Part shown: one piece after another, positions 1-11,847 of the stretch
Position numbering within the stretch: position 1 is the first letter of the stretch
How the letters are laid out: each line of letters begins with the position of its first letter
Assembly (NCBI GenBank): GCA_002897115.2
Contig: BCIH01000005.1
Span: 974,683-1,038,682 of the forward strand
Reading direction: 5' to 3'
Source of the DNA: Prototheca cutis
Lineage: Eukaryota; Chlorophyta; Trebouxiophyceae; Chlorellales; Chlorellaceae
DNA length: 64,000 bases
Position numbers and translations under genes: made by a program
The notes under the pieces: generated by a model
What the model saw: only the letters and a program-made list of their open reading frames with translations
Database searches by the model: none
What the model was told of the DNA's origin: nothing

Positions 1-202
1 TGTCCAATGGGCCCCATGTACGTTGCATCAGTTGTTGGGGCTGGAGTTGATGGTTCAGGAGTCGAAAGAAGTGTGTATATGCTCAGAAGAAGATGCTGTA
101 TTCAAGCCACGACCCCCCCGCTTGCATGCCAATCCCTTTGTTTGTGCATGCACGTAGNCCCCCCCCCCCCCACCTCTCCACCCCACCCGCTCGTCCACAC
201 AG
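1..202 (+). other. Probable intron of the TRF4-like gene, entering from the left edge
   Basis: No convincing exon is seen here. The stretch ends in a C-rich tract (about 160-171, with an N at 159), a pyrimidine-rich segment and a CACAG acceptor at 198-202, directly before the first recognisable exon of the poly(A) polymerase. The catalytic nucleotidyltransferase exons must lie further left, outside the window. Confidence 0.55.
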
Positions 203-2162
203 GCAGTGGGGGTGGTACGGAAGTTCATGGAGGAGTTGCCACCCATGAAGCCGCTGGCGCTGGTCCTCAAGATCTTCCTGCAGCAGCGGGAGCTGAATGA
301 GGTGTTCACCGGTGGCATGGGGTCTTACGCGCTGCTTACTGCGCTGGCGGCCTTTCTTCAGATGCACCCTTCGCGCCAGCCGCGACGAAACAACAGGAAG
401 AAGACTGTCATGGTGGGGGATCTGGAGACTAACCTTGGAGTGCTCTTGCTCGATTTCTTCCAGCTCTATGGCATCAACCTCGATACAACACGGGTGTGTG
501 GGTGTGTGGCCCATGGGACAAACGTGGTGAAGTGGTGTGGTGTGGAGTGTTCTGTTTTTGTTTTTTGTTTTTTGTTTTTTTGGGGGGGGGGAGGGGGGGA
601 ATGCACTGCTGTACCATGCTGGGCCATCATGAAAGTGGAAGAGCCGGATTGCGGATGCTGCAGCACCTCCTTGGCCAGGTGGGGAAGAATAACGAGCTTT
701 TGGACTCTCTTCAGAATGAAGAACCTACAACAAATGCATTCTGCTCATGCTGCTGCGATGCAGGTTGGCGTCTCGGCGGCAAGCGGCGGTCAGTTCATCA
801 ACAAGCGTGGCCACCATGTTTACCAGGTGAACAATCGGTTTGGGCCGGGCTGGCTGCACTGTGCTCGGTGGGGCCAGAGGCCTTCTGTCCGTCTGCATTT
901 TCTTTATTTTCCTCTTGCGCCCCATGTGCGGCTGGGCTTTTCTGCTGAATGGTTGGTTGACAATGGAGTGGAAACCCAGCGGCAGTGAGGGCGATCAAGG
1001 AAACCTGGTGAGCAGACCTGAGACCGCTGCCTCCCTGAATCCATCAAACACAGTATGGGCGGCCGGAGCTTCTGGCCGTGCTAGACCCATGCAACACTGA
1101 CAATGACCTTGGGCGCAACAGCTACAACATTGCACAGGTGTGTCTTGGGGCAGGTGCCTTTCTGTTCTCCACAAGGCTGCCGCCCCTTTCTGTCCAGGTC
1201 GCATGGCCTTTCTGTCGCGGAACCAGGCCGCCCTTGTATCTACAGCCGGCGTCGCTGTGGTGTTGTTGCTCCTAATTGTTGTGGGAAGGTGGATGCAAGG
1301 GCCGTGTCCACAAGAGCAAAGCCTACATCGATAGAGTGCTCTGCTTCCCTGCGCTGCAGGTCCAAACCGCCTTTCAATGCGCGGTAAAGTGGTTGACGGC
1401 TCCTTCTACGGATCGGGAGTCCCTGCTGGCGCGGATCATCCGGCTGGACCCCATCCTCTTTGCCCGGCAGCCGCTGCCATACCCAGACCCGGGGCCAGTG
1501 GACGCAGTGGTCTGGGAACAGGAAAGCATGGCCACATCAGAGGCCGTAGACAAAAAGAAAGCAGGGCGCGGCACAGCATCTCCTGCAAACGTGACCAGTG
1601 TTTGCTTCTGAATGTGGCTTCTTTGCATCGCGCTGTGCTGGCATATTCTGATCGGGGGTTCCATGCAGCGTGTGTGCATGAACTGCGCGCCAGAATGCAT
1701 CCATGAACCGCGCTCCCTGACGAGCGCGTACCCAACCACCCTCTTCAGGACGCCGGCCAACCCAAGAAGCGGAAACACCGGGAGCGTAGCATGTCCCCCG
1801 TGGATCTAACCAATGATACGAGCAACAGCACCGCGGTTGCTGAGGCCGGCAAGCCGGCAGACGGATCGGAACAGACACCTGCCCCGTCAGGCGGGAAGCA
1901 GGCGTCAGCAGACAGTTCGCGATCTGGCGGCCGCAAGGGCAGGGGTCGCAGTGCTCAGAAGCAATCAAGGTCCGCATCCAAGTCGAGGAGCTGCGGCAGC
2001 ACTCCGTCCCAGGCGCAGAGGTCCCCCGGTCGGACGCCCGAGGCCGCTGGCAAGGACCGGCGGGGCGGGCAATGGAAGCAGCCCAAGGATTGGCAGCAGC
2101 AACAGGACAAACCCAGTGGCAGCAAGCCAAGGGGCCGCAAGAGAGCCAGGGAGAGCTTGTAG
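203..2162 (+). CDS. TRF4: Non-canonical poly(A) polymerase, TRF4/PAPD5 type (3' part)
   Basis: This is the C-terminal part of a TRF4/5-type nucleotidyltransferase, which in this family adds short A-tails to nuclear RNAs as part of the TRAMP surveillance complex. Exons: 203-493, 764-826, 1054-1137, 1360-1590, 1749-2162, all joining in phase 0. The first exon carries the PAP-associated domain (FLQQRELNEVFTGGMGSYAL, then NLGVLLLDFFQLYG). Exon 3 has DPCNTDNDLGRNSYNIAQ, matching the DP..NDvGRsSY segment of PAPD5, and exon 4 starts VQTAFQCAVKWL. The tail is disordered, Ser/Arg/Lys-rich with basic clusters (KKRKHRERS, GRKGRGRS) that look like nuclear localisation signals. The catalytic GS...DxD region is missing only because the window starts inside the gene. 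Confidence 0.88.
494..763 (+). other. Intron with T-run/G-run homopolymer
   Basis: The intron of the TRF4-like gene contains repeated T-runs separated by single G, passing at 581-598 into a G-rich run interrupted by one A. The same T-to-G arrangement recurs in other introns of this window. Confidence 0.7.
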
Positions 2163-2299
2163 TGCTTTACAGACTGCGATGACATCTGTATAAATACAGG
2201 CAATATAGGCTCTGGATAAGACTTTTGTGGCATACTTGGGTCACGTTGGACGGCAGATTTGTCACAAGCGATCATTTCTGCACCGGGAGGTTTCCCTAG

Positions 2300-2668
2300 G
2301 AGAGAGGAAGCTGGGTACCATGCAGGGCAAAAATAATGCCACCAGCTCAGCCAGCAACAGCGTCACATCACCCGGGGGGTTGCTGGGCATCACTGATGGC
2401 CGAAAATTTCCACTCTGCATGGCAATAGGAAGGTGGATGACCATCTTAATGATGGACCACCGAGTTGCAACGAGTGTCGTGCCAGGGAGTCAATGTCCAG
2501 GACTTTCTAAAGCCTCCTTGCACGACCTGTCCTGNTGCCAAGAAGGAACCCAACCCATCCTCTGAGCGACGTGGCCAGGGAGTGCGGTCCAACAGGCATC
2601 TTGTTTGAAAAACATGCCCCTGCTGTGCAGGTGGGAGTGGACGATTCTCGAGAAGGCTTCATCATTTT
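2300..2668 (-). repeat. Dispersed repeat copy A (deletion derivative)
   Basis: Two blocks here, about 2316-2400 and 2515-2668, match blocks of copy B at about 52535-52620 and 52972-53112 in the same orientation and order. Shared landmarks are ATGCAGGG, a long match through AGCTCAGCCAGCAACAGCGT, and TTGCTGGGCATCACTGATGG; then AACCCAACCCATCCTCTGAG and GCTGTGCAGGTGG with TCTCGAGAAGG. About 290 bp present in copy B between the blocks, including its zinc-ribbon-like coding segment, is absent here. On the minus strand the first block reads PSNP.GDVTLLLAELVALF in both copies, so it may once have been coding or transcribed. The N at 2535 lies in the second block. It fills the gap between the TRF4-like gene and the amine oxidase. 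Confidence 0.8.
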
Positions 2669-2801
2669 TGCCCTGCACAGTACAGGAGGTAGCCGGCCGC
2701 GCCATCGAGAATGCCGAGCGTCGATGACTCGCTCGCGATCTCCCTCGCACGGAGTGACCTTTGCACTCTGCATCCCATGAACTGGATTGGAGTTGTAAAC
2801 C

Positions 2802-5241
2802 ATGCAGCCAGACCCGAAATGGCCCCACACCACCGCGGTGGCGGTCCACGCCGGGCCCGCCTCGCCGCGGGGCCAAGGGGACCTTCCCTTTGCCGAAATC
2901 CCACCCGCCACGAATAGACTCTTCAAAGTGCTCGCATTTGTATGTATCTTTACCGTATTCATTGTTGCAGCTGTCGTCCTGGGCGTTCTGGCGAGTCTCG
3001 GCATGCTCGGTCGGTCGAGCGATGGCCAGGACTTTACCACCACGTTGTCGAGCCTGCCGGAGGCCAACACCTCGGCCTACATGCCCCTGTATCAGGGAAG
3101 CATGCACGTGTATTTGTCCGCGACAGACATGCATGCCATTGGCATGGAAGTGGACTACGACGTCGTCGTGGTGGGCGCGGGCCTCGCAGGCCTCGCGGCT
3201 GCCAACAGTCTGCAACAGGCCGGCCTGTCCGTCCTGGTCGTCGAAGCCTCGGTGAGGGGAGCGGGATCCTGGGTAGTTATGAGTGCATTCCCTTTACTGG
3301 TAACAACTTATAAGGGTATTAGTTTAATATGACGAGTTCGAACCCGTTCCGCGTGAAGCACACAGAGCTTGATCTGAATGTGCCGTGCCACGCAGGGTGC
3401 TGTTGGCGGCCGGCTGGCATCGGCAACGCACACTGTTGGGGAGGACGCTGTGAGCGCCAACCTTGGTGCCTGGTCCATCTATGGCGACGCTGGCAGTCCC
3501 TTCACCACTCTTGCAACGAGCATAGGCTTGAAACGAGCCATGTTTGACCCGGGCTGGTCTGGGCAGGCCACAGTCTTTCCTGGACAGGGTGCACAGCTGG
3601 CAGACGACATTGGCGATGGCGCTGCTGACTCGGTCTGGCAGGCCTTCCTTGCCACCGTATTCCAGCTCCAGAATGATACTGCCGAACTGGCAGGGGGTAT
3701 ACTCTGGGATCAAACCCCGTCGAACGATGATGAAGACCAGCAGGCTTCCAATGCCAACGAGAGCGCTGCCAACCCATGGCCTGCACCTGGCCCGCTGAGC
3801 CAGTCTCTGTCCATGCCGGCCAGCACAGGTGCCCCAGCGCCGCCCTCCTCCCAGAGCCCAGAATCCAACAGCACGAGTGTTGTTACTCCGGCATCCAGCC
3901 CCGCAGCGCCCACACTTCAGGACGCAGTGACCGCCTTTCTCGCCAGTTACCCCGGCCTCAGCGACGTCCAGCGTTTGGCTTTCAACTCCCAGCTGCGCCA
4001 GCTGGAGCGACAAGCCGGCGCGGCCGCCGCGGATTTGAGCCTGCATTATTTCGCTGCCAACAGCAGCCTGGCCGGCACCTCGGAAATTGTAGTCTCTGGG
4101 TTNGACGACATCCCGACAGCGCTGGCCGTTGGACTGGACATTGCTCTGGATTCCCCTGTCGCCGCCATCCAGCACACGGACACCGGCGCCACAGTCTGGA
4201 TGCAGAACGACACGGCTGTCGCCGCGCAGTACGTGGTTGCCACACTGCCGCTGGGCGTGCTGCAGGCAGGGAGTGTGGTTGTGGAACCCCCTCTTTCCGA
4301 AACACTACTGGAAGCCATCTCAAGACTGGGCGTTGGAGCCAGGGTGACGCTGGCTCTGTGGTTTGAAGAGGTAGTTCTGGATGGATGGATGTGGAATATG
4401 GCACAGATGGCTTATCCTTTATCTTGGAGGGAATACTAGTGTAGGTCTCGTTCCAGCGCTTGACTGATGTTTGACTCAGTGGCAGGGAGTCTCGGATGTG
4501 AGGAAATGCTCAGTAGGACGCTGTCCCACCCACCCACCCACCACAAACAAGCACTGCATTGCATCATCCCTCCCACCCCGCAGCACTGCAGGTGTTCTGG
4601 GACCCCGGATGGACCCGTTTCGCGCCAGTCATCCAGGATACCCACTCGGCAGATGCAGCGTCATGGGTGTCCTTCACGTCCCTGTACAGCTTCACACAGG
4701 TTCCCGTGCTCGTGGCACACCTGTCCGGGCCCGCGGTCCAGGCGGTGGAGTGCGCTGGGAACCAGAGCGTTCCAGATGCCATCCTGGCGGCGCTTCAAGG
4801 ACTGGTGCAAAGCCCCTCGCCACTGCCCCAGCCGCTGTACACGGAGTACATGTCCTGGGGCGACAACCCATGGACCCTGGGAGCCACCAGCTTCTACAAG
4901 GGTGCGCTGTGCAAGCTCGATGGGTGGGGACATGGGGGTGGTTGGCGCTGGTCAATTGTATGCAGCACTTCTTTCCAGGAAAGTCAGAACACATCACATG
5001 TCACCATGACTACCCCCTCCTGAAACCCTGCTCTGTAGCCGGGAGCTCGCCCTCGGATCGGGCCACGCTGCAGGAGCCGGTGAGCGGCTCCCTGATCCTG
5101 GCGGGGGAGGCGGGATCCGTGGCCTACCCCTCCACGGCCCATGGAGCGTACTTCTCAGGGCAGCAAGCCGCTGCCCGCATCCTGGCGGCCGTGAATCAGT
5201 CCAGGGACACCTGTGTCCAGACCTGCTCGCCCGGACGATAA
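2802..5241 (+). CDS. Membrane-anchored flavin amine oxidase (polyamine/monoamine oxidase family)
   Basis: An FAD-dependent amine oxidase that would oxidise an amine or polyamine substrate, releasing H2O2. Four exons: 2802-3251, 3396-4370, 4592-4901, 5039-5241, all joining in frame. A single hydrophobic helix (VLAFVCIFTVFIVAAVVLGV, about residues 44-63) precedes the dinucleotide-binding GAGLAGL motif (about residue 127). The GGRL motif starts exon 2 (GAVGGRLASATHTVGEDAVS). The C-terminus has the family signature GEAGSVAYPSTAHGAYFSGQ. A Ser/Pro-rich, probably disordered insertion (NPWPAPGPLSQSLS and onward, about 3760-3930) interrupts the substrate domain. One N falls in exon 2 (4103). The anchor and family support a membrane or secretory location; the substrate cannot be told. 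Confidence 0.9.
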
Positions 5242-5878
5242 CTACCCTGGCAGGGCTGCGTGGTTAGAAATAAAAAGCCGAGGCTGTTGATGTGCCGGGG
5301 CATGCGTACACGCCCGATCCTCCATGCAAAATCATTTTTGTCTGCACATTCCCTTTGCACTGCAGAGCTTGTTTGCGCATTCATTGTTTGCTTCCTTCAG
5401 AGTGCGCGCATGTGTGGCGTTTGGTGCAGCCCCGTCCATGCTTGTTCCCGGCTGGCCGGCACTCCGGCCTAACCCCCACCCCCACCACGGCAATGTGCTT
5501 GGAAATGAGCAACGACACACACGCAACTCCTTCCACCACCACCTGAAAAGGCTGGCCCCAAACAAAAGGGATTTACATCATCTCATAGAGCGGCGGCAGG
5601 GCACACGGCACATGGCGCGGGCAGGTTGCGTTCGCCAGTCCACATCCGCGCCTCCATTGCCGTGGGAGCTCTCGCCAAAACGTCAAGCAACCATGCATGC
5701 GGGGTTCAAAAAGGCACTGGCAACTATCTCTCGTTCTCCGGTGCTCCAGATTGTGGAGCTTTGGTCGGAGCTGGGGCGGCATTCCAGGGGATACCCGACT
5801 CTGCCGCTGATGACACTGGCGAACAGCTTGTCTGAACCTCACCTCGCTCCCAACCGGACCCGACGACCGCCCCAGGGT
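5242..5878. other. Convergent 3' regions of amine oxidase and transaldolase
   Basis: No supported gene. This stretch must hold the 3' UTRs and cleavage sites of the two converging genes. Open frames on the plus strand that run through here into 6382 are antisense shadows of transaldolase. Confidence 0.6.
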
Positions 5879-7623
5879 TCAGTGGCCCATGGCCTTGGCA
5901 ATCTGGGCCTCCAGCTTCCTCTGGTCGGCCGCAAAGCCTTCGATGCCCTCCGCCAGCTTGTCCAGCGCCATCTGGTCCTGGCCGTGCATGCTTTTGAACG
6001 TCTCAAAGGCGCCCGCGGAAAAGTCGTACTTGGGCTCGGCGCTGCCCCCCATGCCGGGCCACAGCGCATAGGGCAGGGGCTCGGTGCTGGCCTCCAGCTC
6101 GCCCAGGAGCCCGGGGGAGATGGTGATGTTGTCGCACCCGGCAAGCTCGCGGATCTCGCCCACGTTGCGGAAACTGGCGGCCATGACGATGGTGTCATAG
6201 CCGTGGGCCTTGTAGTAGGCGTAGATGCGCTTGACGCTCTGGACGCCGGGGTCCTCCTGCGGCGTGTAGTCGCGGCCATTCGCCTTCTTGTGCCAGTCAA
6301 GGATGCGGCCCACAAAGGGGGAGATCAGCGACGCCCCCGCATCCGCGCACGCACCGGCCTGAGGGGCGGTCGAGTGGTTTAGTTGGGTGGGTTGATAGCT
6401 TGCTTCTCAATACATGTATCCTCTTGCCGTCAATGGCATCTTGACACACAAATCACACCCCCCAAAAAACAATGCCCACACCCACCTGGGCAAACGAGAA
6501 GATGAGGGTCATGTTGCAGGAGATGCCCTGCTTCTGCAGCTCCTCGCAAGCGCGGATGCCCTCCCAGGTGGAGGCAACCTTGATGTAAATCTTCTCCGGA
6601 TCCACGCCCTTGGCCGCGTAGAGATCGATCAGACGCAGTGCCTTGTCGATCGTGGCCTTGGTGTCAAAGGACAGGTGTGCGTCTACCTCGGTCGACACCT
6701 GTCGTGCAGGGCTTGCGAGATGATTGATGAGTGGTTGATGGATGGGTGAATGAAGGAATCATGCCCCAAAACAGCAATACTGCAATCGTACCCTGCCAGG
6801 GACGAGCTTGGACAGCTCAGAGCCAATGTTCACGGCCAGGCGGTCGGCGATGAAAGCATAGGGCCGGGCACCTTTGTGCGACTCCTTCTCCCCCGCGATG
6901 GCCTCCGCCAGGAAGGGCTGGTACTCGGGCAGCTGCATCGCCTTGTACACCAAGCTGCAGTTATTGTATTGTATTGTGTGTAGGGGATTGTCAGCAGGGA
7001 TGGGAGGATTGAGCAGGGAAGTGAAGGAAGTGTGAGCAGGGCGTTGCAGGCCCTGCCGGCGCTGGGCGGATGGACACAACAGGAATTCGTGTCCAACTTG
7101 CAGCACGTCTCCCTGAAGGCCGCCACGCGGGCATTCTTGACAACACCTCGAGGGATGCACTCACACAATGACACGAGAGCGTCGCAGGAACCCCCCCTTC
7201 CAGCAGACCTCGGGTTGGTGGTACAGTCAAAGGGCTTGTAGCGCTTGATCGCGTCAATCTCGCCGGTGTCAGCCACCACCTTGCTCATCTGCTTCAGGGC
7301 CTCCAGCTGGTTGGCCGCCTTGATGGTAGCGGGAGCCTGCGGGAGAGGGCGGGGCGCACAGGTGAGTGCCGCGACACGGGCCGCTCGCGGCAAGCTGCCC
7401 ACAGGCCGGGTGTGGGCCGTCAGCGTCGGGTGGTCAACCTCCGCGTCCGGGACGGCGGCCCACTCATGTCCCCGCTCACCTTGGAAGCCTGATCGGCCGT
7501 CATGGCCGCCAGCGGGGCCACGCGGGACCTGCTCACGCGCGGGGCGGCGTGGACGGGCGAGCGCAGGGCCCGGGTGCCCGCGGTCGTGCGAAGCTGGGTA
7601 GGGTTGCTCATGCTGGACGCCAT
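5879..7623 (-). CDS. TAL: Transaldolase, plastid-targeted
   Basis: Transaldolase moves a dihydroxyacetone unit between sugar phosphates in the non-oxidative pentose phosphate pathway. Minus-strand exons 7623-7480, 7336-7209, 6954-6792, 6698-6486 and 6358-5879 join with matching phases to give 375 residues. The first about 40 residues ([20 protein letters not shown] and onward) are Ser/Thr/Arg-rich and lack acidic residues, like a chloroplast transit peptide. The mature part begins [18 protein letters not shown] and continues to a FDCTTNPS motif (DATTNPS in most relatives, so A to C). The Schiff-base lysine is in [12 protein letters not shown]. The C-terminal part [18 protein letters not shown] is typical of the TalB-like branch. 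Length fits the family plus transit peptide. It is divergent from the amidase gene across about 600 bp. Confidence 0.95.
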
Positions 7624-8227
7624 GCTGGAGGTCCGTTCAAGATTTCTAGGCCTACTGTCGATAAATAATCGATTTGCGCCGATCGAATGCCGGCGACGAN
7701 GTTAAAAACAGAGTCCCGGGGAGCGAGCGGGCTCGCGCAGGGTTTCCTCCAATCTGGACGATGGATTACGTAAAAGATGCATCGGGGTGTCCTGATCGTT
7801 CCCGGATCGTCCCATGATTGTCATAGTCAGTCACACGTGAAAGAAAAGGTACATTTTTGCCCATCTGCTGGTGGAAATCGTCTCATTCCGAGGTCTTCCG
7901 TGTCGTGGGCACACTAGGGTTGTGCCGCCGCCCCCTGTCTCGGCCCCGACACCATGAAAGGGCAAGGAGAACAAGGGATCAGTCATCCAGGGCAACGGAG
8001 TCGACGATCCTCCCTTAGATTGCTTGACGGGGCTCGGAAGACCATCCATCCGCCGCGGGTGTCGAACCCAGAGCGGTCTCTACGTCAGATACATCCGATC
8101 TCTCCGTTCCCTGCCACGAAAGCAGTCCTGGGCTACCATTATTAAAACTCGCGTCCCGAGACACCGTAGCGTACTGCACCGAACATTTCCGACCCAATCT
8201 CTGTAAAGCATCAGGAATCAAATCAAC
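7624..8227. promoter_or_regulatory. Divergent promoter between transaldolase and amidase
   Basis: About 600 bp separate the two start codons. No coding frame is supported. An N lies at 7700. No TATA-like or other element could be assigned with confidence; its role is inferred from position. Confidence 0.5.
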
Positions 8228-10846
8228 ATGGCGCCATTCAAGGAACTGCCTCCGGCAGCCGAGGTGACGGAGGACGATTACGACGCCACGGACCTCAAGG
8301 CCCCGGCCCTGACAGGTTGCGGGCCGATCATGGGGCTCCGTTCTCCCACCCACTGGCCTGTCCCTTTCGTTTCCGTGCCCGATTAATACTACCAGTGCCC
8401 CAAAACCCCGCAGGCACGAGCTTGAAATTCCTTGTCAAGTTCCTTGAGGGAAGTTTCTACGGCCTGATCCGTGGCAAGCTGATGCGGGACAATGGCCTGA
8501 CCCAGGTCCGTGTTTGCATGTGTTCATACCTGCCGCTGGTGTTCTGTGCTTTGGGGGAGGTGGGCAGCCCTGTGTTTGGACAAGCAGTGGGTGGTCAGTC
8601 TGCGAGCAATGCACCCCCGAACCCCCCGAGGTTGCCGTCTCACTCTGACGCTTGAAATGGGACCCAATAAAGCCCGATGCACTCATTTCCCCCCAACAGA
8701 TATTTGAGGAGACCTTCATCCCTGAATTCCCCACGTTCATGCCCAACACACGCGGCTGGCGGCGGGAGAGTGGTGCGTTTGCGGAGCTAGGCCCCGGGCT
8801 ATCGAGCGCCGAGCGGGCAACCAAGGCTTACGCTCTGGCTTTTGGCTCCGACGCCCCGGGGGCAGGCAAGGACGGCCGCGCCGGGTGGAAGCGCTACACG
8901 ACAGCGGACTTTTACGAGGCTTACTCCTCGGGCACGGTGACGCCGGTGCAGGTGGCCGAGAACATCATCGCCGCCGTCGAGGAGGGCATGAAGCAGGTAG
9001 TAACCAGTTGGGTGTATGGTGTGGATAGTATGGGCAGTGCATGCATGTATGCGTGTTTGTATGACCCCATGTGATCCTCTGTTGGTGCAGACACCCGTCA
9101 TCCCTCACCAGGAAACCATCACCAGCACCACCACCAACAGGAAACGACCCTCCACCCCAATTGCGTGAACGCAGTCGCCGCCGCTGGTCTTCTTTACGGC
9201 GTTTGACCCCGAACTCGTCCGGGCTGCAGCCAAGGAGTCTGCAGCGCGGTGGGCGACAGGCAGGCCACTAAGCCCGCTGGACGGCGTGCCCACCGGAATC
9301 AAAGACCTGGCCGACTGCCTGCCCTACAAGACCACGGGNGGCACTAGCTGGATGGCAGACTGGTCAGCGCGATTGGGGACGAACGAAACGAGGGATTTCT
9401 GTGCCGATGCCNAGACGGTCGACATTTGCAGTTGAATTTCTGGAACGCATGGTAGCTCCTCTTTCCACCCTCACGAACCCACTACCGAAGTTTCACGACC
9501 CCACAGGCGCAAGGTGACGGGGACCAACGCGTGCGCGCAGGCGTTGCTAGATGCCGGCGCGATTGTTCTGGGCAAGCTTTCGACCCACGAGATTGGGATC
9601 GGGACCACTGGTCTGAACACGGTGCTGGGAACTCCGCTCAACCCCTGGGACCCTGGCTGCCACACGGGCGGGTCCAGCAGCGGGTCTGGTGCAGCCGTGG
9701 GTGCGGGCCTGGTGCCCTTGGCCCTGGGCTCTGACGGCGGCGGCTCCGTCCGCATCCCCTCCTCGCTCTGCGGTGCAGTGGGACTCAAGCCCACGCACGA
9801 CAGGCTAGACCATGCCGGCGGGCCCGACGTCGACAACAGCGTGGCCGTGGTCGGACCGCTGGCTGCCTCGGTGGCAGACTGCGCGCTGGCCTATGGTCTG
9901 ATGGCCGATGCCTCGGTGCCGACTGCTGACAAAACTCTGTCGGTGCAGCCGGCAGTCGGCAAGCCGCCCGTTGTCCTGCCCGCGCAGCTGCCGGCGCCGG
10001 GGACAAAACCGTTGTCCGGCACACGGATCGGTATTTACTGGAAGGCAAGCGAGCGACGTTGGGATGATGTTTCATGAATACGGTGGCCTTGTGGAAGGAG
10101 GGGGGGCCTATCTTATGCAAGAGTACGCTCAGAAACACTGCCAGGGCCATTACACATGTGTATTCCAACCCCAGTCGATCAATACCCCATCACAGTGGTT
10201 TAATCATGCTGATGCGGCGGTGGTGTCGGCGTGCCGAGCGGCATTGGCATCACTGGAGTCTGCGGGTGCAGAGCTGGTGGATGTGGTGCTGCCCGAGATT
10301 CGGGCCATGAACCTGGCGCACGGTGTCACCATCACCAGCGAGATGCGGGGGGCGATGACGGGCCCGCTGTCCGCGCCCGAGATCCGGGGCCAACTCAACG
10401 CCGAGACGCGCGCCACGCTGGCCGTCGCCCGGGGGTACCCGTCGCCGTGGTATGTCCAAGCCCAAAAGGTCCGGAGGCGCGCCGAGACGCACTTTCGCCG
10501 GGTGTTTGAGGCTTGCGACATCCTGGCCACGCCAACCACGCCGATCACCGCGCCACGCATCCGCCCAGAGGCCCTGAAGACCGGCCAGTCGGATATCACC
10601 CAGACGGCGACGTTAATGCGCTTTGTCACGGCTGCCAATCTCCTGGGCCTGCCCGGCCTTGCAGTGCCGGTGGGGCTGGATGGGGCCAGGCTGCCCATCA
10701 GCCTGCAGCTCATGGCCCCAGCCTGGCATGATGCTACCTTGCTCTACGCCGGTGCTGTCCTTGAGAGTCAAGGCATCACCACTCCCGTGTTTGCGCACCG
10801 ACCCAAAGTCTGGTTTGATGTACTCAAAGCCGGACATGCGGCTTGA
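8228..10846 (+). CDS. FAAH: Amidase-signature hydrolase, fatty acid amide hydrolase-like
   Basis: A Ser-Ser-Lys amidase resembling plant FAAH, which hydrolyses N-acylethanolamines. Exons: 8228-8315, 8414-8505, 8700-8996, 9175-9362, 9507-10044, 10196-10846, giving 617 residues close to plant FAAH length. The catalytic lysine is in LDGVPTGIKDLAD; the core serine loop is GCHTGGSSSGSGAAVGAG, followed by LGSDGGGSVRIPSSLCGAVG. The third intron acceptor is placed at 9174 because the upstream AG choices run into a stop, while TCGCCGCCGCTGGTCTTC gives SPPLVFF as in the family. The fifth intron (10045-10195) has a GC donor (AAG|GCAAGC), required to join IYWK to WFNHADAAVV. Two Ns (9339 and 9412, exon 4 and intron 4) do not break the model. 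Confidence 0.9.
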
Positions 10847-11512
10847 ACCTGAGGTTTTTTTGGGGGGTGTGATGTGGGATTGCTGTGTTGCAAGGCCGCA
10901 GCAATCCCGCTGCTGCGCATTGCTAAACCTCCCCCAAAATCAAGCCATGCGTGGCTAAATCCACCCCCAACAATTCCTGCATTTCAGGGGGGAAACCAAT
11001 TCAGGCTCCCGTGTATTCCCACAGAAAGTCCTTCTTGTTCTGCTGCTGTGCACGCTGATGAAATCGCAGCGTCCACGTGCTACGAATGCTGCTTCCGGCC
11101 AGGGCCTTCGAATCCAATGCTTTCCGTCCATTCATGGGGTCCTAGCGCCCGACATGATCCTGGGGCGTCCCACCCTCGGACAACTGCCTTTTGCACAATG
11201 TCACCCTGCCATGCAGTCAAGTGTGACGTTTCAAGGCTGGTGGGACACAATTTTCTGGGATGTGTTCCCCTCGATCCAACTATCATGGTAATACTGCTCT
11301 CACGTTTGTTGTCTGGAGGTAAGGAGATGCACAGGGGAGATTCCCCAGGATGGATGGGACGCGCACAAGAAAGAACTCGGCACCACATCCTTGCCCATGT
11401 AATCATCCATCTGTGATAAGCCACGACAACTACTGCGCTGCCTGGCCCCGGCGCTCGACGAGCATGTATTGCAGAGGAACGAGGCCGTCCCGTCCATCCA
11501 TCAGAAAGCCGG
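10847..11512. other. Convergent intergenic region
   Basis: It lies between the amidase stop and the stop of the minus-strand helical gene. There is a T-run/G-run tract at about 10855-10866. I see no supported gene; open frames here have no family-like composition. Confidence 0.5.
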
Positions 11513-11816
11513 TCAGTCCACCACCCCGGCCACACGGACGAGAGCTTGCCGGGCTTCGGCCTCAAGCTCTGCCAACCGGGAAAGCACGGCTGGCGAGGCA
11601 GGCAGCGGGTCCAGGCTTGTGCCAGGTGGACAGCTGTCCGAGGACGCCGCCGTGGCCATGCGTACTCGTGCGGCGCCCAGTGCCCACAGAAACTTGCCCG
11701 GTCGCAGATCGTCATCCTTATGCTCCTGGTCCTTTGCCGCCAGTGCAGCGGCCCTGCCCATCCACCCGGTGGAGAAAGCCCGCGTCATTAGACCGATCCT
11801 GCATTCGTGTTTTTTG

Positions 11817-11847
<31 letters not shown>

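Noticed and set aside
2490..3215. 241-codon minus-strand frame across copy A and the amine oxidase start
   Set aside because: Most of it is antisense to the well-supported first amine oxidase exon; only the part inside the repeat is of interest and is listed there.
3330..3350. Short GAGTTCGAACCCG string resembling a tRNA T-loop
   Set aside because: The flanking stems do not pair and no acceptor or anticodon arm is present; it lies in an amine oxidase intron.
5324..6382. 352-codon plus-strand open frame
   Set aside because: It runs antisense through the last transaldolase exon; the minus strand has family motifs and phased exons, the plus strand has none.
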